Positions 1 to 12,666 of a stretch of 64,000 nt of DNA are shown one piece after another. Position 1 is the stretch's first letter. Each line of letters starts with the position of its first letter. The position numbers were made by a program, and so were the translations under genes. The notes beneath the pieces were generated by a model. That model saw nothing but the letters and a program-made list of their open reading frames with translations, was not told the origin of the DNA and searched no databases. Source of the DNA: Linepithema humile (lineage: Eukaryota; Arthropoda; Insecta; Hymenoptera; Formicidae); assembly GCF_040581485.1 (NCBI RefSeq), contig NC_090131.1, positions 248,001 through 312,000 of the forward strand. The letters run 5' to 3'.

Positions 1-1361
1 AATGTTTTCTCCTTCGCACCGCGATGAGAACGCATTAGTTGGCAATTAGTTTGCGACCTACGCAGCCTTGAGCGTCACTCGACCTTTGCATTATGCCTTA
101 CTTGTGAGTAAAGGACTCGCAAAGACTCGCTGAAAATCGTCGAGATTTGGGTCAGATGGGAACTAAAGAAGACGTATATCTATGTGAAATCTATTGAGAT
201 TACAAATGTATGTTTTTTAAATCTTCTATAGATTTTGCATTTTTTATTTAGTAATTTAAATTAGATAAGAAATGGAAAAATTAATATACTTGAATCACGA
301 CAAAATTTACCAACGTTACCAAAATTTTTAGTATCATAAATTTTATCGCAAAATATTTCAACACTCGCAATTTTATTTTACCTTAATTCTATACGTTGTT
401 CATTTGCACATGTTGTGCGACACACCCGACATACAAATTAATTCCAGTGAAAATCATATCATGTTCTTTCGTAGTTGAACAAAGGTCTAACGCGTTTTTT
501 AAACAATCACGCTCCAATACTAAAGACAGAACTACGTCTAATAATTATCAGAAAACAAATTTTCACATTGGGAAATAAGTCGGTTTGATAATTTTGCTAA
601 CAATAAGATGTACGAGCAAAAATATTTTTAGGTAAAAATTAATCTGATCATGATAATTTGTAACTTTCATATAACAATTGTTCACCTATTATATAAATTT
701 TTTATAACTTTAAAAAACAATTTTATTTCAAAATATATATCTATTTCAATTTTTCTTAGCTAATAAAACGTTACGATTTTACTCTATATTACCTCTTTAA
801 ATGTAATTCAAGATTAAAGAAAAATTAAAATGTAGAATAATTTTGCGAATTGCATGTAAACATTCAATGTATTCCCCGATAAAAAAGAATGTTATTAGAC
901 AGTGGAAATTTTCCGACTTGGTTAACTGGCAGCAACGAGCAACTTTCGATGGCTAAACGGGTCAATTTATCTCAGATTGTTTCTTTTCGTTGAGTCACCC
1001 GACAAAACTATCGTAAATAAAGTTTCAACCTGTTGCTGTGCCAAACAATCTTGTCACAGAAATTTGCTTGGACAATAAACGTATCTCGCAGATGCTCGTC
1101 TCTATTATAGGTATTTCCTCGCCGTGCTCTATTAACGCTTTATCAAAGTTTTATAACTGGTATTATAACTCAATCTAATTGTAACAAACAGTGATGAAAA
1201 TAGCGTGAAAGCTAAAAATAGATAGCAGAGCAATTTTGAAAAATTTAGAATTTGGAATTCTCCTATTTTCAGAAAATAAACTTTACGCTTCGTTATATAA
1301 GGAAAAAAAAACCAATAGATTTCTTTCGCCAATTTTCAGAATCTTCAGTGAGAATGGCAGT
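1..1361. other. Intergenic, A+T-rich, no gene seen
   Basis: No open frame with coding character, splice-site context or known motif is visible on either strand. The longest frames are about 60 codons, as expected by chance. The stretch ends at the TA target site of the mariner element. Confidence 0.6.
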
Positions 1362-1363
1362 TA

Positions 1364-1392
1364 CTAGGTGCGCAACTAAGTTTCCGGGTTTT
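1364..1392 (+). repeat. mariner left terminal inverted repeat
   Basis: This 29-bp end matches the reverse complement of 2623-2651 without mismatch. It is the binding site for the transposase. Confidence 0.95.
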
Positions 1393-1536
1393 ACACATGG
1401 ATGGCGCTAACGATACATGTAGTCGATATACATGTCTAAAGTTGTGTTTTTTTATTAACTTGGACATCTGTCAACAATAACCAGTCATAATACCAACAGA
1501 TATCGCAACGCAAAAATATTTTTTCTAACAAGAAAG

Positions 1537-2574
1537 ATGTCGAGTTTTGTGCCAAATAAACAGCATTTGCGGGAAGCTTTGCTTTTCTGCTTCAACTTGA
1601 AACAAAATGCAGCTGAAGCACGTCGTTTGCTTGAAAAAGCCTACGGCGAACATGCACCATCGAAAACTACCTGTGAAGATTGGTTTAAACGCTTCAGAAG
1701 TGGCGATTTCGACACTGAGGACAAGGAGCGCTCCGGAAGACCAAAAACATTTGAGGACGCCGATCTGCAAACGTTATTGGATGAAGATGATACACAAACA
1801 CAAGATCAACTTGCGGAGGCATTAAACATGACTCGCCAAGGTATTTCCAAACGTTTACATGCCATGGGAAAAATTCAAAAAGAAGGAAAATGGGTGCCGC
1901 ATGAGTTGACTGAGAGACAGATGGAATATCGAAGAGCCACTTCCGAAATTTTGCTTTTGCGGCATGAAAGAAAGAGTTTCTTGCATCGAATTGTTACTGG
2001 CGATGAGAAGTGGATATATTTCGAGAATCCCAAACGCAAAAAATCGTGGCTTTTACCTGGCGAAGCATCAACATCGACGGCACGGCCAAATCGCTTCGGA
2101 AAGAAGACAATGCTTTGCATTTGGTGGGACCAGAAAGGAATCGTGTACTATGAGCTGCTGAAACCGGGCGAAACTGTCAATGGGGATCGCTATCGACAAC
2201 AATTGATAAATTTGAACCATGCATTGCTCGAAAAACGGCCAGAATGGGACACGAGACACGAACGAGTGATATTGCAGCACGACAACGCTCCGTGCCATCG
2301 CACTTCCATCGTCCAGGACACCATCAAAACGCTGAAATGGGATCTGCTACCGCACCCGCCGTATTCACCAGACCTGGCCCCTTCCGATTATCACTTGTTC
2401 CGGTCGATGGCGCATGGCTTGGCTGGGCTACACTTGGCCAATTTCGAAGAAGTGCGAAACTGGTTGGATGAATGGTTTCGATTCAAAGACGCATCGTTTT
2501 ATCGTCGCGGTATTCATGTATTGCCAGAGAGATGGCAAAAATGTGTAGCTAGCGAGGGACGATACTTTGAATAA
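1537..2574 (+). CDS. Mariner transposase (DD34D), intact
   Basis: This single-exon frame of 345 codons cuts and pastes the surrounding mariner element by binding its inverted repeats. The N-terminal half has the two helix-turn-helix units of mariner transposases, including the linker WVPHEL near residue 125. The catalytic aspartates lie in TGDEKW, HDNAPCH and SPDLAPSDYHLF. Exactly 34 residues separate the second and third, which is the mariner DD34D signature. The length of 345 residues equals that of the Mos1 group, and the C-terminal LPERWQKCVAS block is typical of the mauritiana subfamily. There is no stop, frameshift or missing catalytic residue. The AATAAA polyadenylation signal overlaps the stop codon. 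Confidence 0.97.
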   Translation: MSSFVPNKQHLREALLFCFNLKQNAAEARRLLEKAYGEHAPSKTTCEDWFKRFRSGDFDTEDKERSGRPKTFEDADLQTLLDEDDTQTQDQLAEALNMTRQGISKRLHAMGKIQKEGKWVPHELTERQMEYRRATSEILLLRHERKSFLHRIVTGDEKWIYFENPKRKKSWLLPGEASTSTARPNRFGKKTMLCIWWDQKGIVYYELLKPGETVNGDRYRQQLINLNHALLEKRPEWDTRHERVILQHDNAPCHRTSIVQDTIKTLKWDLLPHPPYSPDLAPSDYHLFRSMAHGLAGLHLANFEEVRNWLDEWFRFKDASFYRRGIHVLPERWQKCVASEGRYFE

Positions 2575-2622
2575 ATCGTTTTTTGTATTTCTCTTGAAAT
2601 TTTCCATTTTGCATTGATAAAA

Positions 2623-2651
2623 AAAACCCGGAAACTTAGTTGCGCACCTAG
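2623..2651 (-). repeat. mariner right terminal inverted repeat
   Basis: This is the mirror of 1364-1392, identical over 29 bp and followed directly by the TA target duplication. Confidence 0.95.
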
Positions 2652-2653
2652 TA

Positions 2654-5600
2654 TAATAAAAAATTTCAAGAAATTTTATGAAAAACTGATCTCTCCAGTT
2701 CATGCTGAAAATAGTAATTGTATAAAGAGGATTGACCATAACTTTTCCTCCCGAATTGTATAAATTGCTGCCATGTTGTTACGAATTTGGGTATCTATCT
2801 GGCAGCATATATCAGATGAATAAGTAGACATCGTCTGAGACGGGTCAATGAATATTCATCGAAATATTGTGGGAATCTCAAGGATGGGATTTAATCCCTG
2901 GAGAGTGAATCGATTACAATGTTCCGCCGTATAACATTAGACGATAGTTGAACTCTAATTACGTATCTAATAATCCAGAAATAAACTACACATGTAGAAA
3001 TTTTGAACAATTATAATAGAATTGTAATAAAACGTAACTATGTAAAGCATATAATTTAATAAATCGCACATATTCTAATTATATAAAATTATAAAACAAA
3101 TATATTAAATTTACACTGCAGTTGTCAACGCTTAAATTAAATTGATTCTTTTCCTTGTTTTAAGATAATTTAAGATCTAAGCTTTCGAAACTCTTATCAA
3201 TAAAATTTAGAATTTTCATCATTAAAGATAAAATTAAAGTTCCGACAAAACAAAATTCTCTAACTAAAAAAAAGTTAAAACTGATTATACTTGTTATACT
3301 TGATTATCTTTACGCAAAGACCGCCCCAATTAGTCTTGCCGCGAGACGTAACAAAGGGGGGTCGTAAAGTAATCGGCAGTCGCTCGACGAAGGGCCGTGC
3401 TGTGTTATTTCTGGAGAATTTCTAGACGCGCTGTGTGCGTTTGTATGTGTTAGTAAACGAGAGTTTAAATGATTCGATGTCAGGATAAATATTATTAACA
3501 CGTGGCGCACCGTGCCATCAGTTTCGTTCGTCAAATTTCGCTTTTCTGCGATACTTTGAAAAATGTGGCGATCAATCAGCATGTATCTTTTTGTATGTTG
3601 CAACAAACGTTAATGACGTCCATTAGCGGTCATCTTACTAATAAATATTGGCAGTGGTGGTTGCCAGCCACTAAAACTATTTTCTACCAGTCATCGTCAC
3701 TTGAATTTTTCATAAATTCAGACGTCTAAAAAAGCGCCTGAGTAATTTAAGACAATTGAAACGATTGATATAGTCAATTATTATTAAAAGAAAAACGATG
3801 ACATTTTGAAACGTCGACCTAGTTTTTCGCACATTATTTGACTTATCTAAATTCCTTTTATAAGATTTTCATGTGTAATATGCATTTAAATCGAATTTTC
3901 TTTCGCGTTAAATTAACGCTGTATGCGGAATCATGTGATAATTGAAATATTCGTTCCGCTTTAACTAAAGATTAAATCGCAGTCGTTAAATTTAGGATTC
4001 AATATAGCGGACGCTGGCTGATGACTGTGCGATTAATTCATTCGCGAGCTTTTTATGAAACGAGAAGGTACTTGAGAAGACTCTCTTTAAAGTCAGATAC
4101 CGATCAGCTGTTTCTTTTGTCGCGGAACAACAGAATGCACTTGTACGGTCAATGCATTTATACACTTTAAAATGCCGTAGTTGAAGGAAAAATCTATTCC
4201 CATCGACATAGAAATCACTTGTAGACGCAATGGAAATTGATGTACTGCGATTGATCAACTCGCACATACGCGTGGTTATGCTGATTTTAATGAGACTACG
4301 ACGAGGAAAGTGTCTAATTATACAAACGAATCGCTGACGCGTTTCCTTTTTATAGCTCTTCGTGATGGTGAAAATAATTACGAATGTTGTAAGTGGTAAC
4401 ATGAGACGTCTAGATCCAAAAATAACGCGTGTAGATTCTATAGATATTAACTCACAATTAATCTTCGCTGAATAATTATCGTCAATGCCGAACATCATTG
4501 CTTCACATGACAATGATATCTTAATATAGCAGCTAAGGATTGGGTAACGATAGTGACATGTTTTATCAATTTGCACCTGTCTGGACATCTGGATGAAATA
4601 ACATGTGCAAAATATTTGCGTACTTGAACGATGAACAATGTGAATTTATAACGCCATTGTAATCGTTACGACGAATTGTAGTTTTCTTTAAAGATACCTT
4701 TTTATCTCGTTTTTAAACAAGTGTGTTGGCGCTGATAAAAAATAAGTAGTAAATGTGCGAGATACGATCAACGAGGCAATTTCTGCGTAATTTCCACCGA
4801 TCTCACCGGATTTAGAGCAATCAAATTTATAACATCATGTCCCACTGCACGAAATAACATGTAGAACCAAACCACGCGTATATCGTCGGATAATAAAATA
4901 AACGGCAAACGGTATTACCCGAGATATTCTAGAGATTGATTTTGCTTTCCTAAGCAATTTATTTGGCTGTATCATTCGTCACGGAACGCAGATGCTAATC
5001 GCATCTATCAGGGCTTTCATTTTTAGATTCTAGCAATCGGATGTAACCGTCAAGCAAATCGAGGTCTCGTTGTACTTATTTTTGCAAAATTAAGAATCGT
5101 ATATTGCGTCGTAAATTCACGTTATTCATCGAGCAAAGTGGTACATTTTCCATCATCATCAATTTCGCGCTTTGTTTCGTCAATCTCGAATTTTATTCAA
5201 ATTGACCATTGAGATTTTTCTCGCTTTAAATATAGATTAAAAACAATTAATATTTTACATTTGCATTTTATCTTTCAATATCTGTTGATATTTCATCTTA
5301 TATTTATTGCTTAAACGTTGACTGGTAGCTCTTGAAAACGCAATCTATTATTGGATATTTTACTTTATTTCTGGGACATAATGCGTTGCGCGCAAGTCGC
5401 AATATAGAACATAAATCGTTAATGTGAGGTCAGAACTGTGCTCAAGTCGCTCTTTTAAAACTTCTTAGAGACACCTGACTTAATCTAACTTGACACTAGA
5501 AACCAAGCAGACGGTCCCGCAACGATTGCGTCAGGTCCTGGCAAATGTGCAGAAGGAGGAAGAGACGGATGCTCTTACGTACATAGTTGATTACAGACGG

Positions 5601-7885
5601 GATCGTGGCGAACGAATATATCATAGCTATTGCAGACAGAGGAAGACAGGATGCTTGGCGAATGTTAAATAGTGTTATTTATTCTGACGTGCCGCGTGAT
5701 CGCGCAGTTGTAGATTTGTCGTTTGCCGTTTTTATCATCACGCGATCCAAGCCCAAAGTGACGGTTGTATTATATCTCTTTGTTCAAGAGATATGCTAAC
5801 ACAAAAAAAAACGTGGTACACTTTGAATGAAAATAGTTTATTATCCTGGAGATCCTCTCTCGCGCATAATGCGCATAATGTACACAAATGGCTCTCTCTC
5901 TCTCTCTCTCTCTAGAGGCTACAAAGGGACCGTAAATTCTCCGTCTATGTGGATAGCCATTGATACCTCCGGAAAAATCGTTCACTATAATAATTTCAAT
6001 CTTGAATGCAAAAAAAAGAGACAAATTAGAAAAATTAGATAATCAATTTTTCACATTCCAAATGTAACAATTTAACTTTCTTTTATTTATTATAGGTAAT
6101 TTCTCGTCTTTCCACCTTGCATAGAGAGAGAATTTTAATGGACACCCCTCTAATCTCTATATAAGGAAGTACATAATTATAAAAGTTTGGCCATTCTGAC
6201 TAGACTTAACTATACGTATTGGTCTTTTGAGATAACGGGTTCAGAACGTGATTGGGGATACTTGAGGAACACTCGATAATTCCTTTGTTACAACATGTAA
6301 ATGTGTACGAATCTTGAATAAATAAATAAATTACTGCAATGTACAGTACGAACAAGGCAAAATCGACTCCTACATACCTATATATATATATATATGTATA
6401 GTACGAGCGTAATAATTAATATTTCACTAACATTTAAATCTCATATTTTTCACTGAACCAGTAATGATTAAAATCCTACTTTTCTTCATTCAACTTCACT
6501 TTCGATTAGCTCGAAATAAAGTGTTATCTCTTCGCTGATGACAGTAATATATTCTTTAATTTATCCAAGATTACTTTATAGAGATGCCTTTAAGCGCAAT
6601 TTTACGATGAATTTACCGGGAACGATACAGTCTACCAGTTATGGCTCAGCTATATTTAAACACTATTCGGTCTCTCTACGATTGGTCCTGGCGGCTGCGA
6701 AGGAACTCGAGAAGCATCTCGAGCTATTAGTATCGAAACCTTAATATGATCGATAAATTGCTAGTGTCGCTTTGCCTTATGATTACGCGAAATCGGTTGC
6801 TTTTCTCAAGTTTCTATCCGGTTCGATATATAAATATAAAATCAGGTACGCCTGAGAAAAGTCCTCTTCATTTGATTAAGAACCACGTTTCACCGCGCCG
6901 TGCCTTACGGATTAATTTGTCATTTATAAATTTATCTTGAAAGATTAGTAGTGTTGTCACAGGTAATATTAATTTTCAATCACTTTGATCAATTAAAGCT
7001 TCATTTTGTATTTAATATAGTCTTCATCCGATACTTTGACAAATATGTCTCAAAGATAATCTTAAGCTAAGGACTTTGCTTCATCGGAAGATGTTAAATT
7101 ATTCGAAAGTTTCCACTCGTTAGCAGTGCATACGTACCACTCGTATATGTTACGTGTGTAAAATAGTGCCAAAAATCTCACCTGCTGTGAGTGAAAATAA
7201 TATCTGCAAGTCGCACGATACGTTGGATTAATTTAAAGCGAAGGATTATAGTTCGTTGCATCATTTCGCGTATTATTTGTCGTAAGTATTAGCGCTACAA
7301 AATATCCGGGAAATAAAAGAAACAAAGATATATACGTTAATCATACATAATGAATTTCAAATAAATAGACAATTAAAAGCATAAATATAATTAACATTTG
7401 TACTTTGAAATAAGCATTTATCCATAGATATCGGATATCTACTGTGGATACTGTGGATTGAATTAGTTAATTACAGGCAAAGGTTGACTATACATATTCA
7501 AGCTTATCGAGCGATTCTCGCACGTCGCACATAATATGGAAACCTTGCTTATGAATCTTTTCCGATAACAGCGACGATGTGGAACGATGCGTACAAACGG
7601 AAAATCGATTCGCGAGTGCATGTGAACGCTAAATGTTTCATCAGACGCACTAATAAAAAACTGACCTAGACATTGCTAGACAACATAGAGGCAGTCCAGT
7701 CTCGTCTCAGGCATCTTTAGATATGTCTTATTGTAGCGAACACATTTCTCTTCGTATAATTCTATTATGTGTGCGAACAAAGTACACGTGTGTTAGAAAA
7801 TATTGGCATGTTCACGAATATATTTTCACTCCTCGTTGAAACTCTCATCCGGTTGATCGTCTTCGTCATCGTCAATCGAGCCTGA
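2654..7885. other. Intergenic stretch, no supported gene
   Basis: The stretch is mostly A+T-rich with scattered short frames. A 198-codon frame on the minus strand (3992-4588) has no recognisable family feature. A G+C-richer stretch at 5474-5800 has two overlapping coding-like frames and is listed as a finding. Simple repeats are (CT)11 at about 5892-5913 and a TA run near 6377-6395. Confidence 0.5.
5892..5913. repeat. (CT)11 microsatellite
   Basis: An uninterrupted CT dinucleotide run of about 22 bp in intergenic DNA. Confidence 0.9.
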
Positions 7886-10864
7886 TCATCCGGGCGGCGT
7901 TTTCTTTTGTTTGGTGAGCTCTAGCAATACCGGATAATGCAGATCTGGACAGTATTCCGGATTATTCTCCAGCAGTTCCAGATGTCTCGACCACACCACG
8001 TCGTCGTAACGTTCTGTCTGTCGCGCTATGAAGCCACGTTTTATCGACGCCTCAGCGAATTTCTGGAATGTCGCGCCGCGTCTAGGCGCCATCACGAGGG
8101 CTACCCCATCATCGGCCAGCCAGCCGTAGATGGTCTCCACCAGATCTTGTCGAGCGTCGTCAAAAAAGAGGCAATCAGCGCTCAGTATCACGTCGTAGAG
8201 ACCCGACGGCAGTAGCGCGTCCTCGTCATCGTCAGCCATTCGGGTCTACATCGAGAAATCCAGACTTCAATATCACTTGAAAAATCAAATCAAATCTGAA
8301 GAACGATAGATTTGCTTTGTATTTGCAACGAGTGAATTAAAAACAAGAAGGGATCGAAGAAATTTCATCACAAGTGCCAGATACAGCGAAAAGGTGTTCA
8401 ATTATTCAACGTCGAATTTTTCAGATAAAATCAACACGAGTTTTCGCGTAAATGAACAAAGTCCTATCTCTCTGTTTTGCAATTCATCTCGACAGATTAT
8501 TGAACAATTTTCGATTTTCATTTGCCGGTTCGCTTCTGATCGGTCTCGGCCAAGCGGAAATTTCCCGTGAAAAAGATGTCAATTACGCGGAACGCTGCGA
8601 ACAACCGGAAGAACACAGAAGCTACATTGTGGAGACTACCGGAAATGGAGCTGAGGTTTAACCGGAAATGTCCGAATGGTGCGTCTATATATCTGAGCCG
8701 GGCATCACAACAATCACACGGAGATTCTACGTTTCCGTATGGCTGTTTTCCGATACATGTTTATACCATGGGGAATACAGAAATATATTTTTTCCCGCGT
8801 TGTCCTTTTTCACATACGAGCACAAAAAAGTGTGAAAAATTAGAAATGTGTTAAATTAGAAATATTAAAACAGTACTGTAAAGTCTTAATTTCCAATAAA
8901 AATAAATCAAACAAAATACACAATTATACATAAAATGGTACTGAATATTCCGTGTAGGGAAATTCAATTCATTAAAATTAATTTCAATATTTTATCCGAT
9001 CTCTTGAAACTCGAGTTAAACTTTTATTCGACATAATCTAGAAAAGCGTGTAATTTTTTTCCGAGACAGTCAACTCTGCCATCGCAGAAATACGGATTAG
9101 TCGTCGTCGCACGATCGTGGATCGTTTTCATCCACTGTTTTCCATCGATCCTTCATCTATTCCAGGATTGTGCTTCCCGGTTGCATTACGCCCTCCCGAG
9201 AAGGCCTCAATTTTTCTATTCATCGATCATCGCAATGACCGCGATGACTCATTGATCGTGATGCGACCAGCGACGCGCCGCCGTCAGGACGTAAAACTGC
9301 GAAGCCGGGCGTGTCGATATCCGATGATCCGTCAATTATGGTTAGCGAGCTCATCATCGTCGCTCTTGTTACCGATGCGGATCACGTCAGAGTCGGAGTT
9401 TGTGAGACGCGTTATTCGATCGCGACTTGGACGGCTAGATTGAATCTTGCATTGCTCTGTGCAGCGATTAATGAAACACAAAGTTGACCCTTGAATTCGA
9501 AATTGATGTTTATCGTATGTAATCTTTTCATCGCAATACGATACAAATTTACAATAATTTACGTTACTTTTCTATATACTTTTAGTTAATAAGATGATAA
9601 ACTTTTTATATTTAACGTAAATATGTATACAAGAGTAAATAATAATGTCTGCGTCATGTGATTTAAAAACAAAAAGAAACCTCTTTTATTAACTTCTTCA
9701 ATATTTAATTTCCGATCTCTTTGCGACCATGTGTCATTGCTGAAGCATTCCTGTCCAGACTTCCTGTATGACGTTCCGACGTTGCTTTGAGAGTAAGCAT
9801 TTTTTTATGTTTTATGTATTTTAATACGCGCTCGCGGTGCTCTGCTCAAAAAAATCTAATCGTATCGAAATATGGCCTATTAAAAGGCAATGAAAGCATG
9901 TTTCGTATCGGAGAAGGAAAGAATGCTGAATTAATACTGGCGACACAGCCATAAAGACAGACGCATTCATAATGTAAAATTTGATTGAGAAGTGAGAATT
10001 CTAAGGAACCATAAAATGCAGAAGTGATCCATTAATTAAAGAAAAGTCTTCGATTTATCGAGTATCTGTTCGAGATCAAATTTAGAAATTTCTTAATGCA
10101 GTTTCCATTAATTCTCGTTTGTTTGTTCGCCGACTAGATAAGATCTCAATGTGTTATTTTAATCGCGCTACTGTAACGAATTGAAATTATCGATCGCTCT
10201 TCCAAAATAAAATTTGGACATTCACCTTAACGCGATTGCCATTGACGATCGCTTGTCTGAAGGTCTTGGCAGTTCGGGCCCATTGCAGGACGCCGCACTC
10301 CACCAGACGCGTCATGTTGTTCCTGGCAACGATGCAGCGCACATTATCGATGCTGGTGACGTTGCCGTCCGTGAGCGTAACGGCGCTAGGATTGCAGTAC
10401 TTGGTGGCAAGCACGCCGGCTAAACAGCTCATGCCGCCACCGAGTTCAAGGATATTCCGGTTCCGGCAAAGACCACGGTTTCTCAGCAGATAGTACGCCA
10501 GACATTCCTCAGACGGCCAGACGCAAACGTTGCCGGTGTTGTTGAAGCCCATCAGCTCACTCGCCGTGAAGCACTTGCTTATTCGACGTATCTGCACGCC
10601 GTACCATTGCCCATCCAGCTGAGCCGTATACTCGCACCAACTCGATTCGCCGTCCGCTCGCGTGTTTTCCAGCGGCGTGCACTTGAGCAGACCGAGGCTG
10701 GTGAATCGTCTGACCGATACTTCCTCGCTGCCGATCGCCTCCGGCGAGCCGATTAGCGCCCTAGCCAGAATACGCCATCGACGTTGAGCGCGGTTGCTCT
10801 TCTTCGAGCTGCGATTTGTTTCGGCCAAGGGTGTCTCTCGATGAGGCAAAACTTCCTGCGACAT
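7886..10864 (-). CDS. CAMKMT: Calmodulin-lysine N-methyltransferase, two exons
   Basis: The coding exons are 10864-10226 and 8245-7886. The donor AAG|GTGAAT and the acceptor TGTAG|ACC join in phase 0 and give 332 residues, against about 320 in vertebrate CAMKMT. The family is a class-I SAM-dependent methyltransferase that trimethylates a lysine of calmodulin. Exon 1 carries the family's N-terminal block, the region FNNTGNVCVWPSEECLAYYL, and the SAM-binding loop ILELGGGMSCLAGV followed by LTDGN. Exon 2 carries the post-I motifs DVILSADCLFF and ALVMAPRRG and ends with LHYPVLLELTK, as in vertebrate CAMKMT. The TGA stop is followed in frame by 19 mostly acidic codons before a second TGA (see findings). 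The start was chosen as the first ATG in frame; an upstream start in another exon cannot be excluded. Confidence 0.85.
8246..10225 (-). other. CAMKMT intron 1
   Basis: This intron of about 2 kb begins GTGAAT and ends TGTAG. Several 60-110 codon frames on the plus strand (for example 9117-9443) show no family features. I see no repeat or RNA gene inside it. Confidence 0.75.
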
Positions 10865-12666
10865 GTCGCGTACATCGATCGGTACACATCGGTAATATAC
10901 ACCTTCTTCCAGATGCGAGATTATTCCAGAGAAAAGATGATATTTCTCGCTTGTTACTCTCGACTGCTACAGTGGACCACTCTTCGGTTCTGATGATTGC
11001 ATATGAATGTTTATAAACGATACGATTTACGAAGCATTGCATCAAGTACTTTGCTGGCTTTGCGAATCAACCCTCACTTGGTCCCGGAGTCGCGCTGCTG
11101 CGAACCCGTTGAAGGCACGTGGGAGCGACGCGTGGTCCTCTTCATCGTTGGTGAACGGTTCGGTTTCCAAGGCCTAGGCAAAATCTCCCGCGACGCTGTC
11201 TCCTTCTTCCCGCGATCGGTCCATACGAACCACCAAACGCATATTTTCTTTCCGACGGTGTTTCGTCGCGGGGCTGCTCTCACCCGGCAAGGACGAGAAT
11301 GGATCAAGACCCGGACCAAGACTAAAAGCACCAAGTCAAGTTCTAACTCGCACCACGCGGACGATGAGCGTTCTCCACGCGTCGGGTCAGCGCTTGCGCG
11401 CAGCTTTTCACTTCGCTCCCTCTTCCTCGACAATTTTATGCGCGATCCTCCTCCATCTACCTTCTGCAACGTCTTCGGATATTTCCCGACAATGTCAAGT
11501 CTCTCGTGCGTATATCTCACACTTTCTTTTGGCGCGTGCGTTCAGACTCGAGCGACTGCACGCGACTCTGAATTAGCTTGAGCTTTCTGCAACGTGAGGC
11601 TCAATGGCGAATCGAGCTCATTGTCAGTAACAGAGATGTTGTGTAATTCGCGAAGCCAGATTGAATCGTGCTGCGACGAAAATTCGTCGGAGCTTCTCGA
11701 AGGAAGGTTCGATGGAGATATGTTGACGGACGATTTATTATTCAAACAAACAGGTTATCATCAGCAATAACATAAAACGTTATCGCTTGCGCTGTTTCCT
11801 CATTATATGTCAAAAAGCGAATTATTAGTATTTTCATCGTTCGCTATCTTAGTAGTGATGAAAAGAATAGTGTAATCGTGAGGCAGATGAATTTGTAAGT
11901 AATTCAAGATTGTATGTGTTAGTGCATATGTAATCAGTGACAGAGAAATGCAGCAAACAATACAGTTTTGAAAAATATGTATTATTTCATATCAGATTGC
12001 TCTCGTATTGTATTTTATTCAAAATATTACAAATATTATTATTATATCCTACTAATGACAACGGCGTTTACAGCTTTGCTTGGCACATGTTCAATGTTAT
12101 AATTATTTCTCTGCTGCCAGCTATCGTATCGCAAGTTTTATTTCCTATTTTTACGTCGCTCCTCGTTCGTTAATCTACCAAAGCTACGAGTGCTATAATT
12201 CCTCGATAACGGAACGCGAAGAGTGTTCGACGAGTGTTTTACTTCTCAAATTTTAATGATGCGTCAACTTTTGTCTGTTGATAAACATACGTAACCAACT
12301 ATATAATCCTTTCGCTTTAAATTTTCTTTCACAACTTGTATTTTTATGTCTCACAGCTTTCGTAAACTGTATATTTCGTCGGTTTATTCGTATCTTTTAA
12401 TTTTTCACTCGTCCTTGGTTCTCTTCAAAAAAATTTGTTTCTCTTCAAAAAAATAAAAAAAATTTGTTTGTAGCTTTTGAAAGCGCTGTATTCACAAAAA
12501 AAATTATCACTAAAAAATCGAAAAATCACCGAAACCCTTTTATTCTTGCTTTTATCGCTTTAAGTGTTAAGGATAATCTCTTTGAAAATCTTTCAGCAGG
12601 ACTTTCACGAACGATAAAAAATTCTAGATTAATTAATATATAAGGCTCTAGTGCTTGACAAAATCA
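10865..12666. other. Upstream region of CAMKMT, probable promoter/5' UTR, then intergenic
   Basis: The region from 11040 to about 11580 is clearly richer in G+C than its surroundings and is open on both strands at once (10997-11581 plus, 11074-11520 minus). That fits a CpG-rich promoter or leader better than coding sequence. A 22-bp direct repeat of TTCTCTTCAAAAAAA type lies near 12420-12475. No gene is supported. Confidence 0.4.

Larger units (their letters stand above)
1364..2651 (+). mobile_element. Complete mariner transposon, mauritiana-like subfamily
   Basis: The element is 1288 bp, the usual mariner length. It is bounded by 29-bp terminal inverted repeats, 1364-1392 and 2623-2651, that are identical in all 29 bases; both begin CTAGGTGCGCAACTAAG. 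TA dinucleotides at 1362-1363 and 2652-2653 form the expected target-site duplication. The interior carries one uninterrupted transposase frame. Identical ends, an intact frame and a clean TA duplication suggest a recent insertion that could still be mobile; this is inference from structure alone. Confidence 0.97.

Noticed and set aside
3992..4588. A 198-codon open frame on the minus strand
   Set aside because: It has no domain, membrane pattern or splice context that I recognise, and its composition looks like intergenic DNA. It is long for chance, but unsupported.
9117..9443. A 108-codon plus-strand frame in the CAMKMT intron
   Set aside because: No domain and no splice context; it is most likely chance in a locally G+C-richer stretch.
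10997..11581. Overlapping long frames on both strands upstream of CAMKMT
   Set aside because: Both strands are open at once in a G+C-rich patch, as happens in promoters with few stop codons; neither translation shows family features.
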